A stretch of 6,348 bases of DNA from Acidobacteriota bacterium (GCA_021780055.1 JAJXZM010000269.1:1-6348), one strand, 5' to 3'; positions 1 to 6,188 are shown, counted from the first letter of the stretch. The notes: generated by a model from the letters alone, not told the origin. Numbers and translations: made by a program.

Positions 1-1
1 C

Positions 2-196
2 GCCACCGATCTTCGCATTGTGACCTGGTGCCATATCTATCTGGGCCGGCTGGATGACATCAGCGGCAACCGCAACCAGGCCCTTGCCCAGTACCGCACC
101 GCCTCTCTCACCGCCGGCCATTATCCCGAAGCTCTGCGCGCCGTTGAATCGGGCCTGCAAGAACCTTTCGGTCTGGGAGTCAATCCATCACACTGA
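2..196 (+). CDS. TPR-type protein, C-terminal end (partial)
   Basis: This frame is open from the window edge (first full codon at 2) to a TGA at 194-196, giving the last 64 residues of a protein whose start lies outside the window. Residues about 9-38 contain WCHIYLGRLDD, then a G-N-R turn, then QALAQYRTA. This has the Trp/Leu-Gly/Gly/Ala/Tyr spacing of one tetratricopeptide helix pair. TPRs are protein-protein interaction scaffolds and do not reveal a specific function. The tail after the repeat (about 26 residues) ends in VNPSH and has no membrane segment. The gene converges on folP, with 90 bp between their stop codons. The call rests on one recognisable repeat and an open frame, so the family is moderately sure and the role is unknown. 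Confidence 0.6.
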   Translation, partial: ATDLRIVTWCHIYLGRLDDISGNRNQALAQYRTASLTAGHYPEALRAVESGLQEPFGLGVNPSH

Positions 197-286
197 CCCT
201 GACGCTGCTTCAGTCTGCCTGCATTTCCTCAAGCGTAATCTCGCTTCTTTTCCCGAACGACTAAATTAAGGCATTCCTGTGAGGAT
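197..286. other. Convergent intergenic gap, no clear terminator
   Basis: This 90-bp stretch separates the stop of the TPR-type gene from the stop of folP. I looked for a GC-rich stem followed by a T-run on either strand and found none. The sequence around 251-275 is fairly AT-rich. Termination here may be Rho-dependent or rely on weak structure. Confidence 0.5.
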
Positions 287-1237
287 TCAGAAACTGTGCG
301 AACTACTGCGACCAGCAGATTGCGCCACTGCGTCGGCAATTCTGACTGCGGGCGCGATCTGTTCCACGTCATGCGCCCGGACGATGTGAGCGCCGCCGAG
401 GATGGCGGCAGCCACGGCCGCAGCATCGCCAAACGGCAAAGCGTTAAGCAGGTTCTTGTTGGTAAAGAAGGCGGCGTGACTGCGGCGGCCCTTTGCGGCC
501 GGATCCGGCGTGAGGCCTTCTCCGCTGACGACGGCCCGCACGAACGACTTTCTTGAGCTGCCCACCAGGATGGGCAGTCTGAAGCGCCGCAACCGCTCGA
601 GATGGGCAAGGATTTCGAAGTTCTGCGCGCGTGTCTTGCCGAAGCCCAGGCCGGGATCGAGAATCAGCTGGCGACGAAGAACCCCATGCGCAAGAGCGCG
701 CTGGATGGAACGCGCCAGGCCGTCTTCCAGCGAGCGCCAGATGGACCGAGCGAACGGCCGCTGTTGCATGTCTCGCGGCCGACCTCGCATGTGCATCAGG
801 ATCAGCGGCGCGCCGCTCGCCTGAGCCACCTCGGCAAGGCGCGGGTCAAAGCGCAGGCCGCTGACATCGTTCAGAATCGCTGCCCCAGCCTCCAGCGCGC
901 GCTCGGCCACAACGGATTTCGTGGTGTCGATGGAAATGGCCACTGAGGGCAGCTTGCGGCGCAGGCCCTTAATTACGGGAAGCACGCGAGCGAGTTCCTC
1001 TTCGGCTGATACAGGACGCGAACCCGGGCGCGTTGATTCTCCGCCCACGTCAATCCAATCGGCTCCCTGGCGTGCCATCTCAACTCCGCGACGAACGGCC
1101 GCGACGGGGTTGAGATAGAGGCCGCCGTCAGAGAAGGAGTCTGGAGTGGCGTTCAGCACGCCCATGATGAGCGTGCGCGCGCCAAGTCGCACCGGCTTTC
1201 CCATTACGCTGATTTCGAAATGTGGCCGGTTTTTCAT
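287..1237 (-). CDS. folP: Dihydropteroate synthase
   Basis: It condenses para-aminobenzoate with 6-hydroxymethyl-7,8-dihydropterin pyrophosphate to give dihydropteroate, a cytoplasmic step of folate synthesis and the sulfonamide target. The 316-residue product carries the family motifs in order: MGVLNATPDSFSDGG (about 25-39), DVGGESTRPG (63-72), SIDTTK (102-107), LNDVSG (122-127), MHMRG (148-152), LDPGLGFGK (193-201), GSSRKSF (226-232) and RAHDV (287-291; most homologues have RVHDV). All pterin-, phosphate- and pABA-loop motifs look intact, so it should be active. I chose ATG at 1237 because it puts the first motif about 25 residues in, as usual. The frame stays open to a TTG at 1345, which would add 36 residues with no family resemblance. 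Neither start has a strong Shine-Dalgarno. No other folate gene is adjacent. A basic insert-like segment (about 245-263) precedes the last conserved helix. Confidence 0.95.
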   Translation of the reverse strand: MKNRPHFEISVMGKPVRLGARTLIMGVLNATPDSFSDGGLYLNPVAAVRRGVEMARQGADWIDVGGESTRPGSRPVSAEEELARVLPVIKGLRRKLPSVAISIDTTKSVVAERALEAGAAILNDVSGLRFDPRLAEVAQASGAPLILMHMRGRPRDMQQRPFARSIWRSLEDGLARSIQRALAHGVLRRQLILDPGLGFGKTRAQNFEILAHLERLRRFRLPILVGSSRKSFVRAVVSGEGLTPDPAAKGRRSHAAFFTNKNLLNALPFGDAAAVAAAILGGAHIVRAHDVEQIAPAVRIADAVAQSAGRSSSHSF

Positions 1238-1435
1238 TTGGGTTGAAGAGATATGCTCGCCCGCTTGTAGCCGCAGCCCTTGTGCCCGTGAATTGACGCA
1301 GGCAGCACGATCTTCCAGAGTGCCGAATGTAGGGCGCCGTGTCAACGGACGTGCAGAGATTCGGCTGGCCGAGGCTCTATCTTAGTCATGGCAGGGGCGG
1401 GAATTGCGGGTAGCGGGCTACATTCAGGCTGGAAA
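1238..1435. other. Gene-poor spacer upstream of folP
   Basis: This part of the 467-bp gap between the folP start and the next ribosome binding site (ATG at 1705) shows no recognisable gene on either strand. It contains the weak folP promoter candidate and three close GCGGG words around 1400-1417. I see no strong hairpin or RNA gene in it. Confidence 0.5.
1317..1345 (-). promoter_or_regulatory. folP: Weak candidate sigma70 promoter for folP
   Basis: On the minus strand there is an exact TTGACA (1340-1345), a 17-bp spacer and CACTCT (1317-1322). The -35 is perfect and the spacing ideal, but the -10 matches TATAAT at only two of six positions. It would start transcription about 70 nt upstream of the chosen ATG at 1237. 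The same TTG is the alternative start codon of the longer folP frame; if this is a promoter, that longer start cannot be used from it. Confidence 0.25.
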
Positions 1436-1636
1436 TTCTCCGGTTCGTTTCCGGTTCGTTCTTTCCGCTATTATTTGTTTTCAACAACGTGGCCCGCTTC
1501 GTTTTCCGGTTCGTTTTCGGTTCGTTTTTTCAACAGGTACGTATTTTCAACAACTTCTCCGCTTCGTTTTCAGGTTCGTTCCGGTTCGTTTTTCAGGCCC
1601 GTTCGTTTGTTTTCAATAACTTCTCCGGTTCGTTTT
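1436..1636. repeat. GGTTCGTT short-repeat array
   Basis: The octamer GGTTCGTT occurs exactly seven times, starting at 1442, 1453, 1508, 1519, 1573, 1583 and 1627. One-base variants start at 1496 and 1561 (GCTTCGTT) and at 1600 (CGTTCGTT). Exact copies come in pairs 10-11 bp apart, and successive clusters are separated by 44-55 bp, close to whole helical turns. On a larger scale, TTTTCAACAAC at 1478 and 1544 and TTTTCAATAAC at 1610 recur exactly every 66 bp, although small indels inside the units blur the alignment. The + strand is T/G-rich and nearly free of A outside the TTTTCAAYAAC words. Both strands give only low-complexity peptides (for example FRFVFRFV), so I do not call a gene. It could be a protein-binding array, a species-specific intergenic repeat or slippage-derived sequence. 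Confidence 0.8.
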
Positions 1637-1691
1637 TCAAAATAACATCTTTTGTTGTCCCATTTGTCTCAAAAACGCCCCGCCAAGCCTG

Positions 1692-1698
1692 AAAGGAG
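1692..1698 (+). promoter_or_regulatory. Strong ribosome binding site
   Basis: AAAGGAG lies 6 nt upstream of the ATG at 1705, close to ideal Shine-Dalgarno sequence and spacing. It is the main reason for taking the small ORF at 1705 seriously, because the MDR gene downstream lacks such a site. Confidence 0.55.
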
Positions 1699-1704
1699 AC
1701 TACC

Positions 1705-1896
1705 ATGCTAGCCCAGAAAAGTCAAGTAAATTCTGCTGCGGACGGCCCAAATGTGCTGGAGTTGCAGTACCCAATGCATGTTCCAATCATTTTCGTTTCC
1801 AGATTCCGGGGCTGGCCGTATACTGACTTTCAACGCCATTCCCCTGCTAGTCTGAGTCTCAACCCGGCGTTCAGGAAGGAGAATTCCAGGGGGTGA
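1705..1896 (+). CDS. Small hypothetical ORF upstream of MDR gene
   Basis: The predicted product has 63 residues, starts MLAQKSQ and ends FRKENSRG. I do not recognise it. It has no signal peptide or obvious transmembrane segment; a short hydrophobic patch (PIIFVS) lies mid-protein, and the C-terminus is basic. Support comes from the AAAGGAG site 6 nt before ATG and from its stop TGA overlapping a GTG as GTGA, with AAGGAG at 1876-1881 upstream. Codon third positions look less GC-biased than in the neighbouring genes, which argues for a leader peptide, a young gene or a remnant. It lies on the same strand as the MDR enzyme, 70 bp before its ATG. Chance ORFs of this length are common, so coding status is uncertain. 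Confidence 0.4.
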   Translation: MLAQKSQVNSAADGPNVLELQYPMHVPIIFVSRFRGWPYTDFQRHSPASLSLNPAFRKENSRG

Positions 1897-1938
1897 GACC
1901 TAAATTCGACCCTTTCAACTCATCTTCGCCGGGTTTTT
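1861..1938 (+). terminator. Long-range 9-bp stem with T-tract (attenuator-like)
   Basis: AACCCGGCG (1861-1869) is perfectly complementary to CGCCGGGTT (1927-1935), which runs into a T-tract (1934-1938). The 57-nt intervening loop contains the stop codon of the small ORF at 1705. The 3' arm with its T-run looks like an intrinsic terminator ending about 28 nt before the MDR start codon, but the loop is unusually long. Given the search space in a window of this size, a 9-bp match at this distance can arise by chance. Confidence 0.3.
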
Positions 1939-1970
1939 GCGCGGCGCTTCTTCAGGCTGGCCGTCCATGA
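1893..1970 (+). CDS. Possible 25-codon mini-ORF bridging to MDR gene
   Basis: GTG at 1893 overlaps the stop of the upstream small ORF (GTGA), and its own TGA at 1968-1970 overlaps the ATG of the MDR gene (ATGA). AAGGAG at 1876-1881 precedes it with an 11-nt gap, longer than ideal. The 25-residue product begins VRPKFDPF (Met if initiated) and resembles nothing I know. If translated, it would deliver ribosomes directly to the MDR start, which has only a weak Shine-Dalgarno. It may be coincidental open frame. Confidence 0.25.
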   Translation: MRPKFDPFNSSSPGFCAALLQAGRP

Positions 1971-3004
1971 AGCACACTCGCATTATTGTCACCCATTACG
2001 GCGGGCCTGACGCGCTTAGGGTGGTTGAAGAAGAGTGGCCTGAGCCGAAGGCTGGTGAGGTCCGGGTGCGAGTGCTGGCTGCGGGCGTCTCCTTGCCCGA
2101 TATCATGGCGCGCGAAGGCATTCATCCCGAAACCCCCGCAGTACCCTTTACGCCCGGGTGGGACATGGTTGGCGTGGTGGATAAGCTTGGGGGCCGGGTC
2201 TCTGGAATCGAACCAGGCCAGACAGTTGCCGCAATGCCGATCCACGGCGCGTACGCGGAGTTTGTCAGCCTGCCGCAACGCGAACTGGTGCCGGTGCCAT
2301 CCGGGTTGGACGCTGGCGAGGCTGTCAGCCTCATCCTGAACTACATCACCGCGTACCAGATGCTGCATTATTCCGCCAAGGTCAAACCGGGCCAGCGTGT
2401 GTTGGTTCACGGCGCGGCTGGCGGGGTCGGAACGGCACTGTTGCAGCTTGGGTGCCTGGCAGGTCTCGAGATGTATGGGACCTGCTCATCACGGGGAGCA
2501 GCGGCTGTTTCCGAACTGGGCGGCACCCCAATCGATTATCAACAGCAGAACTTCGTAAAAGAAATTCACCGCCTGACAAGGGAGGGTGTGCACGCTGTCT
2601 TTGATCCCATCGGCGGCCCTCACCTCTGGCAATCCCGCGAAGCCCTCTGCCCTGGCGGGAGGGTGGTGGGCTATGGCCTTATGACATCGCTACGTGGGGA
2701 GGGATTGACTTCAGCTCGCCCTGGCCGTCGTCAACGCTTTCGTGGAACTGCTACTTTCGGGTTGTACATTGCCGGCAGCTGGCTTCTCCCAGGCCGGAAA
2801 CGGGTAGTCCCCTACAGCATCCAGACGCTCAAACGGCTGAAACCGGCAATGTTTCGACAGGATTTGATCACCCTTCTTGACCTCCTTAAACAGCAGAAGA
2901 TCAAGCCGCTGATCGCACAGCGATTTCCTCTTGCCGAGGCACGACTTGCGCATGAGATGCTAGGGAAGGGAGGCGTGGTGGGTAAGATCGTGCTGATCGC
3001 CTGA
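1967..3004 (+). CDS. Zinc-free MDR, NADPH:quinone oxidoreductase-like
   Basis: This 345-residue protein belongs to the medium-chain dehydrogenase/reductase superfamily, quinone-oxidoreductase-like branch. These cytoplasmic NADPH-dependent enzymes reduce quinones or activated enones. An N-terminal GroES-like domain (about 1-115, with PGWDMVGVV at 63-71) is followed by a Rossmann domain with VLVHGAAGGVGTALLQL (145-161), the family's glycine-rich nucleotide loop. GTCSSR (171-176) and DPIGG (213-217) follow. The catalytic-zinc Cys is absent (AAGVSLPDI instead) and there is no four-Cys structural-zinc lobe, as expected for QOR-type members. I took ATG at 1967 because MKHTRIIVTHYGGPDAL is a typical beginning; a TTG at 1937 would add ten unrelated residues. 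The Shine-Dalgarno is weak, and the ATG overlaps a preceding mini-ORF stop. The exact substrate cannot be inferred. Confidence 0.9.
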   Translation: MKHTRIIVTHYGGPDALRVVEEEWPEPKAGEVRVRVLAAGVSLPDIMAREGIHPETPAVPFTPGWDMVGVVDKLGGRVSGIEPGQTVAAMPIHGAYAEFVSLPQRELVPVPSGLDAGEAVSLILNYITAYQMLHYSAKVKPGQRVLVHGAAGGVGTALLQLGCLAGLEMYGTCSSRGAAAVSELGGTPIDYQQQNFVKEIHRLTREGVHAVFDPIGGPHLWQSREALCPGGRVVGYGLMTSLRGEGLTSARPGRRQRFRGTATFGLYIAGSWLLPGRKRVVPYSIQTLKRLKPAMFRQDLITLLDLLKQQKIKPLIAQRFPLAEARLAHEMLGKGGVVGKIVLIA

Positions 3005-3018
3005 CCGGCGCAGCGCTC

Positions 3019-3030
3019 GCAGCTAGCTGC
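3019..3030. repeat. 12-bp perfect palindrome
   Basis: GCAGCTAGCTGC is its own reverse complement and begins 15 bp after the MDR stop codon. As RNA it would have almost no loop, so it is more likely a DNA-level site or chance than a terminator hairpin. Confidence 0.4.
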
Positions 3031-3077
3031 AACCGATCTCAATCCATCGCCTCGGCTACTGGCTCGCGGCAGTTAGA

Positions 3078-3113
3078 GGCCCGGATTAGGGAAATAACCT
3101 GTGTATCCGGGCC
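3078..3113. terminator. Hairpin between convergent genes, likely bidirectional terminator
   Basis: GGCCCGGAT (3078-3086) and ATCCGGGCC (3105-3113) form a perfect 9-bp GC-rich stem with an 18-nt loop. The loop contains an inner AGG/CCT pairing. It lies 74 bp after the MDR stop and 7 bp after the phosphoesterase stop on the opposite strand, exactly where a shared terminator would be expected. No run of T follows on either strand, so it may act as a structural 3' end or Rho-assisted terminator. Confidence 0.55.
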
Positions 3114-3119
3114 ATAGAC

Positions 3120-4514
3120 TTACCGCCCCGTTCTACCGGCGCTGGCGGGGACCAGCCGGATAGAGCGCGGCGTGATCGGCACGCTGGGCTGGTAGGTGCA
3201 ATTGTATTTTCTGTAGACCGACTTCAGCCCCGTTGGCACGGGAATCACCAGCGGCGGATTGGGTTTCTGGTTGAAGTCAAACGAATCCAACATGTCGCTC
3301 GTGCGTCCATCGCGCTTGGTCAAGTGTTTCAGGTTGAAGCGCTCCTCGATGAACCGCAGGATTGATTCAAAGCCGCCGGTCTGGCTGGTGACGTAACCGG
3401 GCTTGGCATAAGGCGAAATCACCAGCAGCGGCACACGCGGCCCAAAGCCGAAGGCATCCACTTCCGGCGGCGGGACGTGATCGTAGAAGCCTCCGTAATC
3501 GTCCCACGTCAGGAAGATCGCGCTGCTGGCCCAATACTTGCTTTCCATCACCGCGTTGACCAGCCGGGTGACGTACCACATGCCCTGGGAGGCGGATTCC
3601 GGAGGGTGCTCGCTGTCCTGGAAGTCCGGAATCAGCCAGCTTACTTGGGGCAAGGTACCCTGTTTGAGATCGCGGAAATACTCGGTCTGGTTCACCAGGC
3701 GGGCCATCAGCTTGGGATTATCACGGATGCTTTTGAAGCCCGGCAGCGGGTTCCACAACCCGAGCTGCGTAGGGGCTGGGTGTCTCACATGGCAGGGATC
3801 GGGTGCGTCGGGTACATTCTCCGGGGTTTCCACGTAATACTTCCAGGTAACGCCCTGGCTGGCAAAGCGGTTGATAATGGCGGCAAAGCTGAATCCATCG
3901 GGATCGTCCATCGCGTTTTCCAGCGCTTCCAACTCGTGGTCCTGCGAGCAGACATTAGTGATTAATCCGCCGGAGCTGGCCGCCACCGTGTAAACGTGGT
4001 TGGGCATGCTGGGGCCATTCAGCGAAGAGAAGAAACGGTCCGCAAGCGTGTAGTGGCGCGCGTAATCCCAATAATTGGGGATGTCACGCTGGTCGAGGTA
4101 GCCCATGGTGAAGGGGCTTCCCTCCGCCCAGACAAAGCCGTCCATGGTCCCATGATCGTAGGCCGCATGGGCGGCGTCCCAACCGTGGTCTAGGTCGCAG
4201 GCGGGCATCGGTACATGGATGTGGAACGGCTTGATGCATTTGCTCGATCCCGGCAGGACCGGTGAACAGATGCCTGGATGGAATCCGTCCGCGCCCGGAT
4301 ACGTTCCAAAATAATTGTCGAAGGTGCGGTTCTCCTGGATGATCCAGATGATGTGTTCGATCTTGTTCATGCCCTGTGCCTGGCTGGCGGCTTGCGTCGC
4401 TGGCGTGGTGTACGCGGCCCGAGCGCCGGCGGGCACCGCCGCTGACTTTCGTGCCGCGAGACTCAAGGGCAGGAAAACACATGCCAGAAAAAGGGTCGAT
4501 ATGAACCGTAACAT
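3120..4514 (-). CDS. Secreted phosphoesterase (phospholipase C/acid phosphatase family)
   Basis: This 464-residue protein fits the PF04185 phosphoesterase family, whose members hydrolyse phospholipids or phosphomonoesters outside the cytoplasm. Residues 1 to about 21 ([20 protein letters not shown]) form a Sec signal peptide. ENRTFDN (61-67) matches the family's N-terminal metal-binding Glu-Asn. GPSMPNH (167-173) matches the nucleophile region, and [11 protein letters not shown] (336-346) holds the Asp-Asp pair and His. [14 protein letters not shown] follows. By analogy with Francisella AcpA, E61, N62, D337 and D338 would be metal ligands and S169 the nucleophile; this mapping is inference. 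I took ATG at 4514 because AAGAGGAG lies 4 nt upstream and the signal peptide starts there; the frame extends to 4574 without one. It follows the sulfatase on the same strand after 138 bp. The sequence does not separate phospholipase C from phosphatase activity. Confidence 0.9.
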   Translation of the reverse strand: MLRFISTLFLACVFLPLSLAARKSAAVPAGARAAYTTPATQAASQAQGMNKIEHIIWIIQENRTFDNYFGTYPGADGFHPGICSPVLPGSSKCIKPFHIHVPMPACDLDHGWDAAHAAYDHGTMDGFVWAEGSPFTMGYLDQRDIPNYWDYARHYTLADRFFSSLNGPSMPNHVYTVAASSGGLITNVCSQDHELEALENAMDDPDGFSFAAIINRFASQGVTWKYYVETPENVPDAPDPCHVRHPAPTQLGLWNPLPGFKSIRDNPKLMARLVNQTEYFRDLKQGTLPQVSWLIPDFQDSEHPPESASQGMWYVTRLVNAVMESKYWASSAIFLTWDDYGGFYDHVPPPEVDAFGFGPRVPLLVISPYAKPGYVTSQTGGFESILRFIEERFNLKHLTKRDGRTSDMLDSFDFNQKPNPPLVIPVPTGLKSVYRKYNCTYQPSVPITPRSIRLVPASAGRTGR

Positions 4515-4518
4515 TGGT

Positions 4519-4526
4519 CTCCTCTT
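4519..4526 (-). promoter_or_regulatory. Ribosome binding site deciding the phosphoesterase start
   Basis: On the minus strand AAGAGGAG stands 4 nt before the ATG at 4514. It supports that start over the upstream in-frame candidate at 4574, which would put 20 polar residues before the signal peptide. Confidence 0.7.
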
Positions 4527-4557
4527 GTAAGCAGTGGAACCCGTCAAAGACCGAACT

Positions 4558-4585
4558 AGTTTATCGCGATACAAAGAAAATACAA
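4558..4585 (-). promoter_or_regulatory. Weak candidate promoter for the phosphoesterase
   Basis: In the 138-bp gap after the sulfatase gene, the minus strand has TTGTAT (4580-4585), a 16-bp spacer and TAAACT (4558-4563). Matches to consensus are 3/6 and 4/6. The local sequence is AT-rich compared with its surroundings. The gap is long enough for a separate promoter, so the two enzymes may be only partly co-transcribed. Confidence 0.2.
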
Positions 4586-4652
4586 GCGCAGTTGAAAATT
4601 CGACAGGCCGCGTGGATATCTAAAACGCCGAACGTGTGCGTCCATCTCCAAC

Positions 4653-6095
4653 TCACGGCACCGTGGTTACAGGATCGCCGGGCGAAATCTCATCAGGATC
4701 GTTGTACGTTGCCCCATGGGGTGCCGGCACCGGACCGCGCAGCAGGGGATCGTTGGTGGATTGCATCCACTTGTCCATGCGCTGCCGCATCTCATCGAGC
4801 ACCGCGCGGTGGGCCGGATCGCCCACCAGATTGTTCCGCTCGTTGGGATCAAAGATCAGGTCGTACAAAGCTTCCGGCGCAACTTCTTCTTTGGCCCAAC
4901 CTTGTTTCACCCAATAGCTCTTGGTCAGCCCGTCATCACAGTTGGGCAGGACGGGATGGGTGCGGCCGCCGTAATGGCGGATGTACTTCCATCGCTTGCT
5001 TCGCACGGCGCGCATGGGTTCGTAGCTGGCGTGGTAGTTCACTTCCGAAAAGATGGCTTCGTTGATCTCCTCGGTTTCACCGCGAAGCACGGGCATAAAT
5101 GAACGGCCTTGGAGCCAGTCGGGCGGCTTGATCTGTAGCAATTCGCAAAGCGTGGGATAGATGTCCAGTTGTGAGATCATGGCATCGCACACTTTGCCTC
5201 CTGTGAATCCGCCGGGGCCGCGCATGACGAGATGCACGCCCATGCCGCCATCGTAGAGGTTGCACTTCATCATGGGCCAGGCAATTCCGTGGTCGGTTGT
5301 GGAAATCACCAGCGTGTTTTCGGCAAGCCCTGCGGCATCGAGCGCGGCCAGAACTTCTCCAACTCCCCAGTCGAGCGTCCGCACCGTGGCATGGAAATCG
5401 GCCATGTCCTGGCGGCTGGCAGCGACGTCCGGAACGGGTGAGGGCGGCTGGATGTAGCGCGCATCATCGGCGGGTGCGGCCTTGTGATAGGGGCGGTGTG
5501 TTTCAAAGAAACCGACCGTCAGCCAGAAGGGTTCCTGCGGACGGCTGTTCAGAAAGCGAACGGCACGAGGCGCGACGTCCGCCACGCGGTTGCCGGGAAT
5601 GACTTCCACTTGGTCGTAACCGATGGTGTGCGGGTCTTTTGCAATATGCTGCAGGCCGATCAGCGTGGAGCGGTATCCGGCTTCGCGCCGCAGAGTGCGG
5701 ACGATGTGGTGCTGGTAGCCTTCGGGCGTCATTTCAAAGCCGCGGTTCACCAGGCCCAGCATCCCGTTGCTGTGCGGACACTCACCGGTCAGCAGGCTGG
5801 CGCGGCTGGGTGAACACGTGGGCGCGGCGTTATAGGCCTGCCGGAAAAGAATGCCTTCTTCCGCGAGGCGCTGGATGTTTGGCGTGGGTACCGCGACGCC
5901 GTAAGGACTGGTCATGCGACCGGTATCGTGCGAGTGGATGTAAATAATGTTGGGGCGGCGCGACGTGGCGGGCAGGGGAGTGGCGGATGCTCCTGCCGGG
6001 GCCAGGGCGGCTCCCACGGCGCCGGCGACCGAGGCCTTAAGAAACTCTCTGCGGCCGGAAATACCGTGCGAATAAGGAACACTCTGCTTGTTCAT
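4653..6095 (-). CDS. Tat-exported sulfatase, heparan-N-sulfatase-like
   Basis: This 480-residue sulfatase hydrolyses a sulfate ester or sulfamate. GRREFLK (14-20) followed by an Ala-rich hydrophobic stretch to about residue 38 is a twin-arginine signal, so export of a folded protein is expected. CSPSRASLLTG (94-104) is the sulfatase signature; Cys94 should be converted to formylglycine by a modifying enzyme not encoded here. ETHRPY (198-203) and TTDHG (266-270) supply further active-site residues, and YDGGMGVHLVMRGP (281-294) is the usual following strand. The N-terminal metal motif reads IHSHDTGR (53-60), where most sulfatases have Asp-Asp. That variant, followed by PYG..VPTPNIQRLAEEG, is the style of a bacterial group commonly annotated as N-sulfoglucosamine sulfohydrolase-like. 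The ATG at 6095 is supported by GGAGGAA 5 nt upstream. The substrate is not determined by sequence. Confidence 0.92.
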   Translation of the reverse strand: MNKQSVPYSHGISGRREFLKASVAGAVGAALAPAGASATPLPATSRRPNIIYIHSHDTGRMTSPYGVAVPTPNIQRLAEEGILFRQAYNAAPTCSPSRASLLTGECPHSNGMLGLVNRGFEMTPEGYQHHIVRTLRREAGYRSTLIGLQHIAKDPHTIGYDQVEVIPGNRVADVAPRAVRFLNSRPQEPFWLTVGFFETHRPYHKAAPADDARYIQPPSPVPDVAASRQDMADFHATVRTLDWGVGEVLAALDAAGLAENTLVISTTDHGIAWPMMKCNLYDGGMGVHLVMRGPGGFTGGKVCDAMISQLDIYPTLCELLQIKPPDWLQGRSFMPVLRGETEEINEAIFSEVNYHASYEPMRAVRSKRWKYIRHYGGRTHPVLPNCDDGLTKSYWVKQGWAKEEVAPEALYDLIFDPNERNNLVGDPAHRAVLDEMRQRMDKWMQSTNDPLLRGPVPAPHGATYNDPDEISPGDPVTTVP

Positions 6096-6100
6096 CTCGA

Positions 6101-6107
6101 TTCCTCC
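6101..6107 (-). promoter_or_regulatory. Ribosome binding site of the sulfatase
   Basis: GGAGGAA on the minus strand lies 5 nt before the ATG at 6095. It is a near-perfect Shine-Dalgarno and fixes the start in front of the Tat signal. Confidence 0.75.
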
Positions 6108-6143
6108 GCGCGTCGCGTGCGATTGACTTTTTTGCGCTCATGG

Positions 6144-6188
6144 ATTGTATCGCGGGCTGATAATCTTGGGTCCTGGAAGATTATTGTA
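6144..6188 (-). promoter_or_regulatory. Candidate operator/promoter region of the sulfatase
   Basis: ATAATCTT (6160-6167) and AAGATTAT (6177-6184) form a perfect 8-bp inverted repeat with a 9-bp spacer, ending 64 bp upstream of the sulfatase ATG. On the minus strand the -10-like hexamer TACAAT occurs on both sides, at 6183-6188 (overlapping one arm) and 6144-6149. I find no good -35 for either hexamer. The second would start transcription about 40 nt before the ATG. The geometry fits a dimeric regulator or an activator-dependent promoter; a small RNA hairpin is the alternative. Confidence 0.35.

Noticed and set aside
229..609. 126-codon minus-strand frame overlapping the 3' end of folP
   Set aside because: It lies in another frame of a gene with complete dihydropteroate synthase motifs and its composition is Ser/Pro/Arg-rich antisense-like.
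1442..1634. CRISPR array
   Set aside because: Repeats are only 8-11 bp with irregular short gaps, the units are degenerate, and no cas gene is in view.
1388..1692. Overlapping + strand open frames across the repeat array giving Phe/Arg/Val-rich peptides such as FRFVFRFV
   Set aside because: All three frames stay open only because the repeat is T/G-rich with few A; the peptides are low complexity and no frame has a ribosome binding site.
1884..1917. Hairpin from GGGGGT and ACCCTT near the small-ORF stop
   Set aside because: It needs G-T pairs at two of about six positions and has a loop of about 14 nt, so it is weak.
3477..3965. 162-codon + strand frame opposite the phosphoesterase
   Set aside because: It is the antisense shadow of a high-GC gene whose own strand has a signal peptide, ribosome binding site and family motifs.
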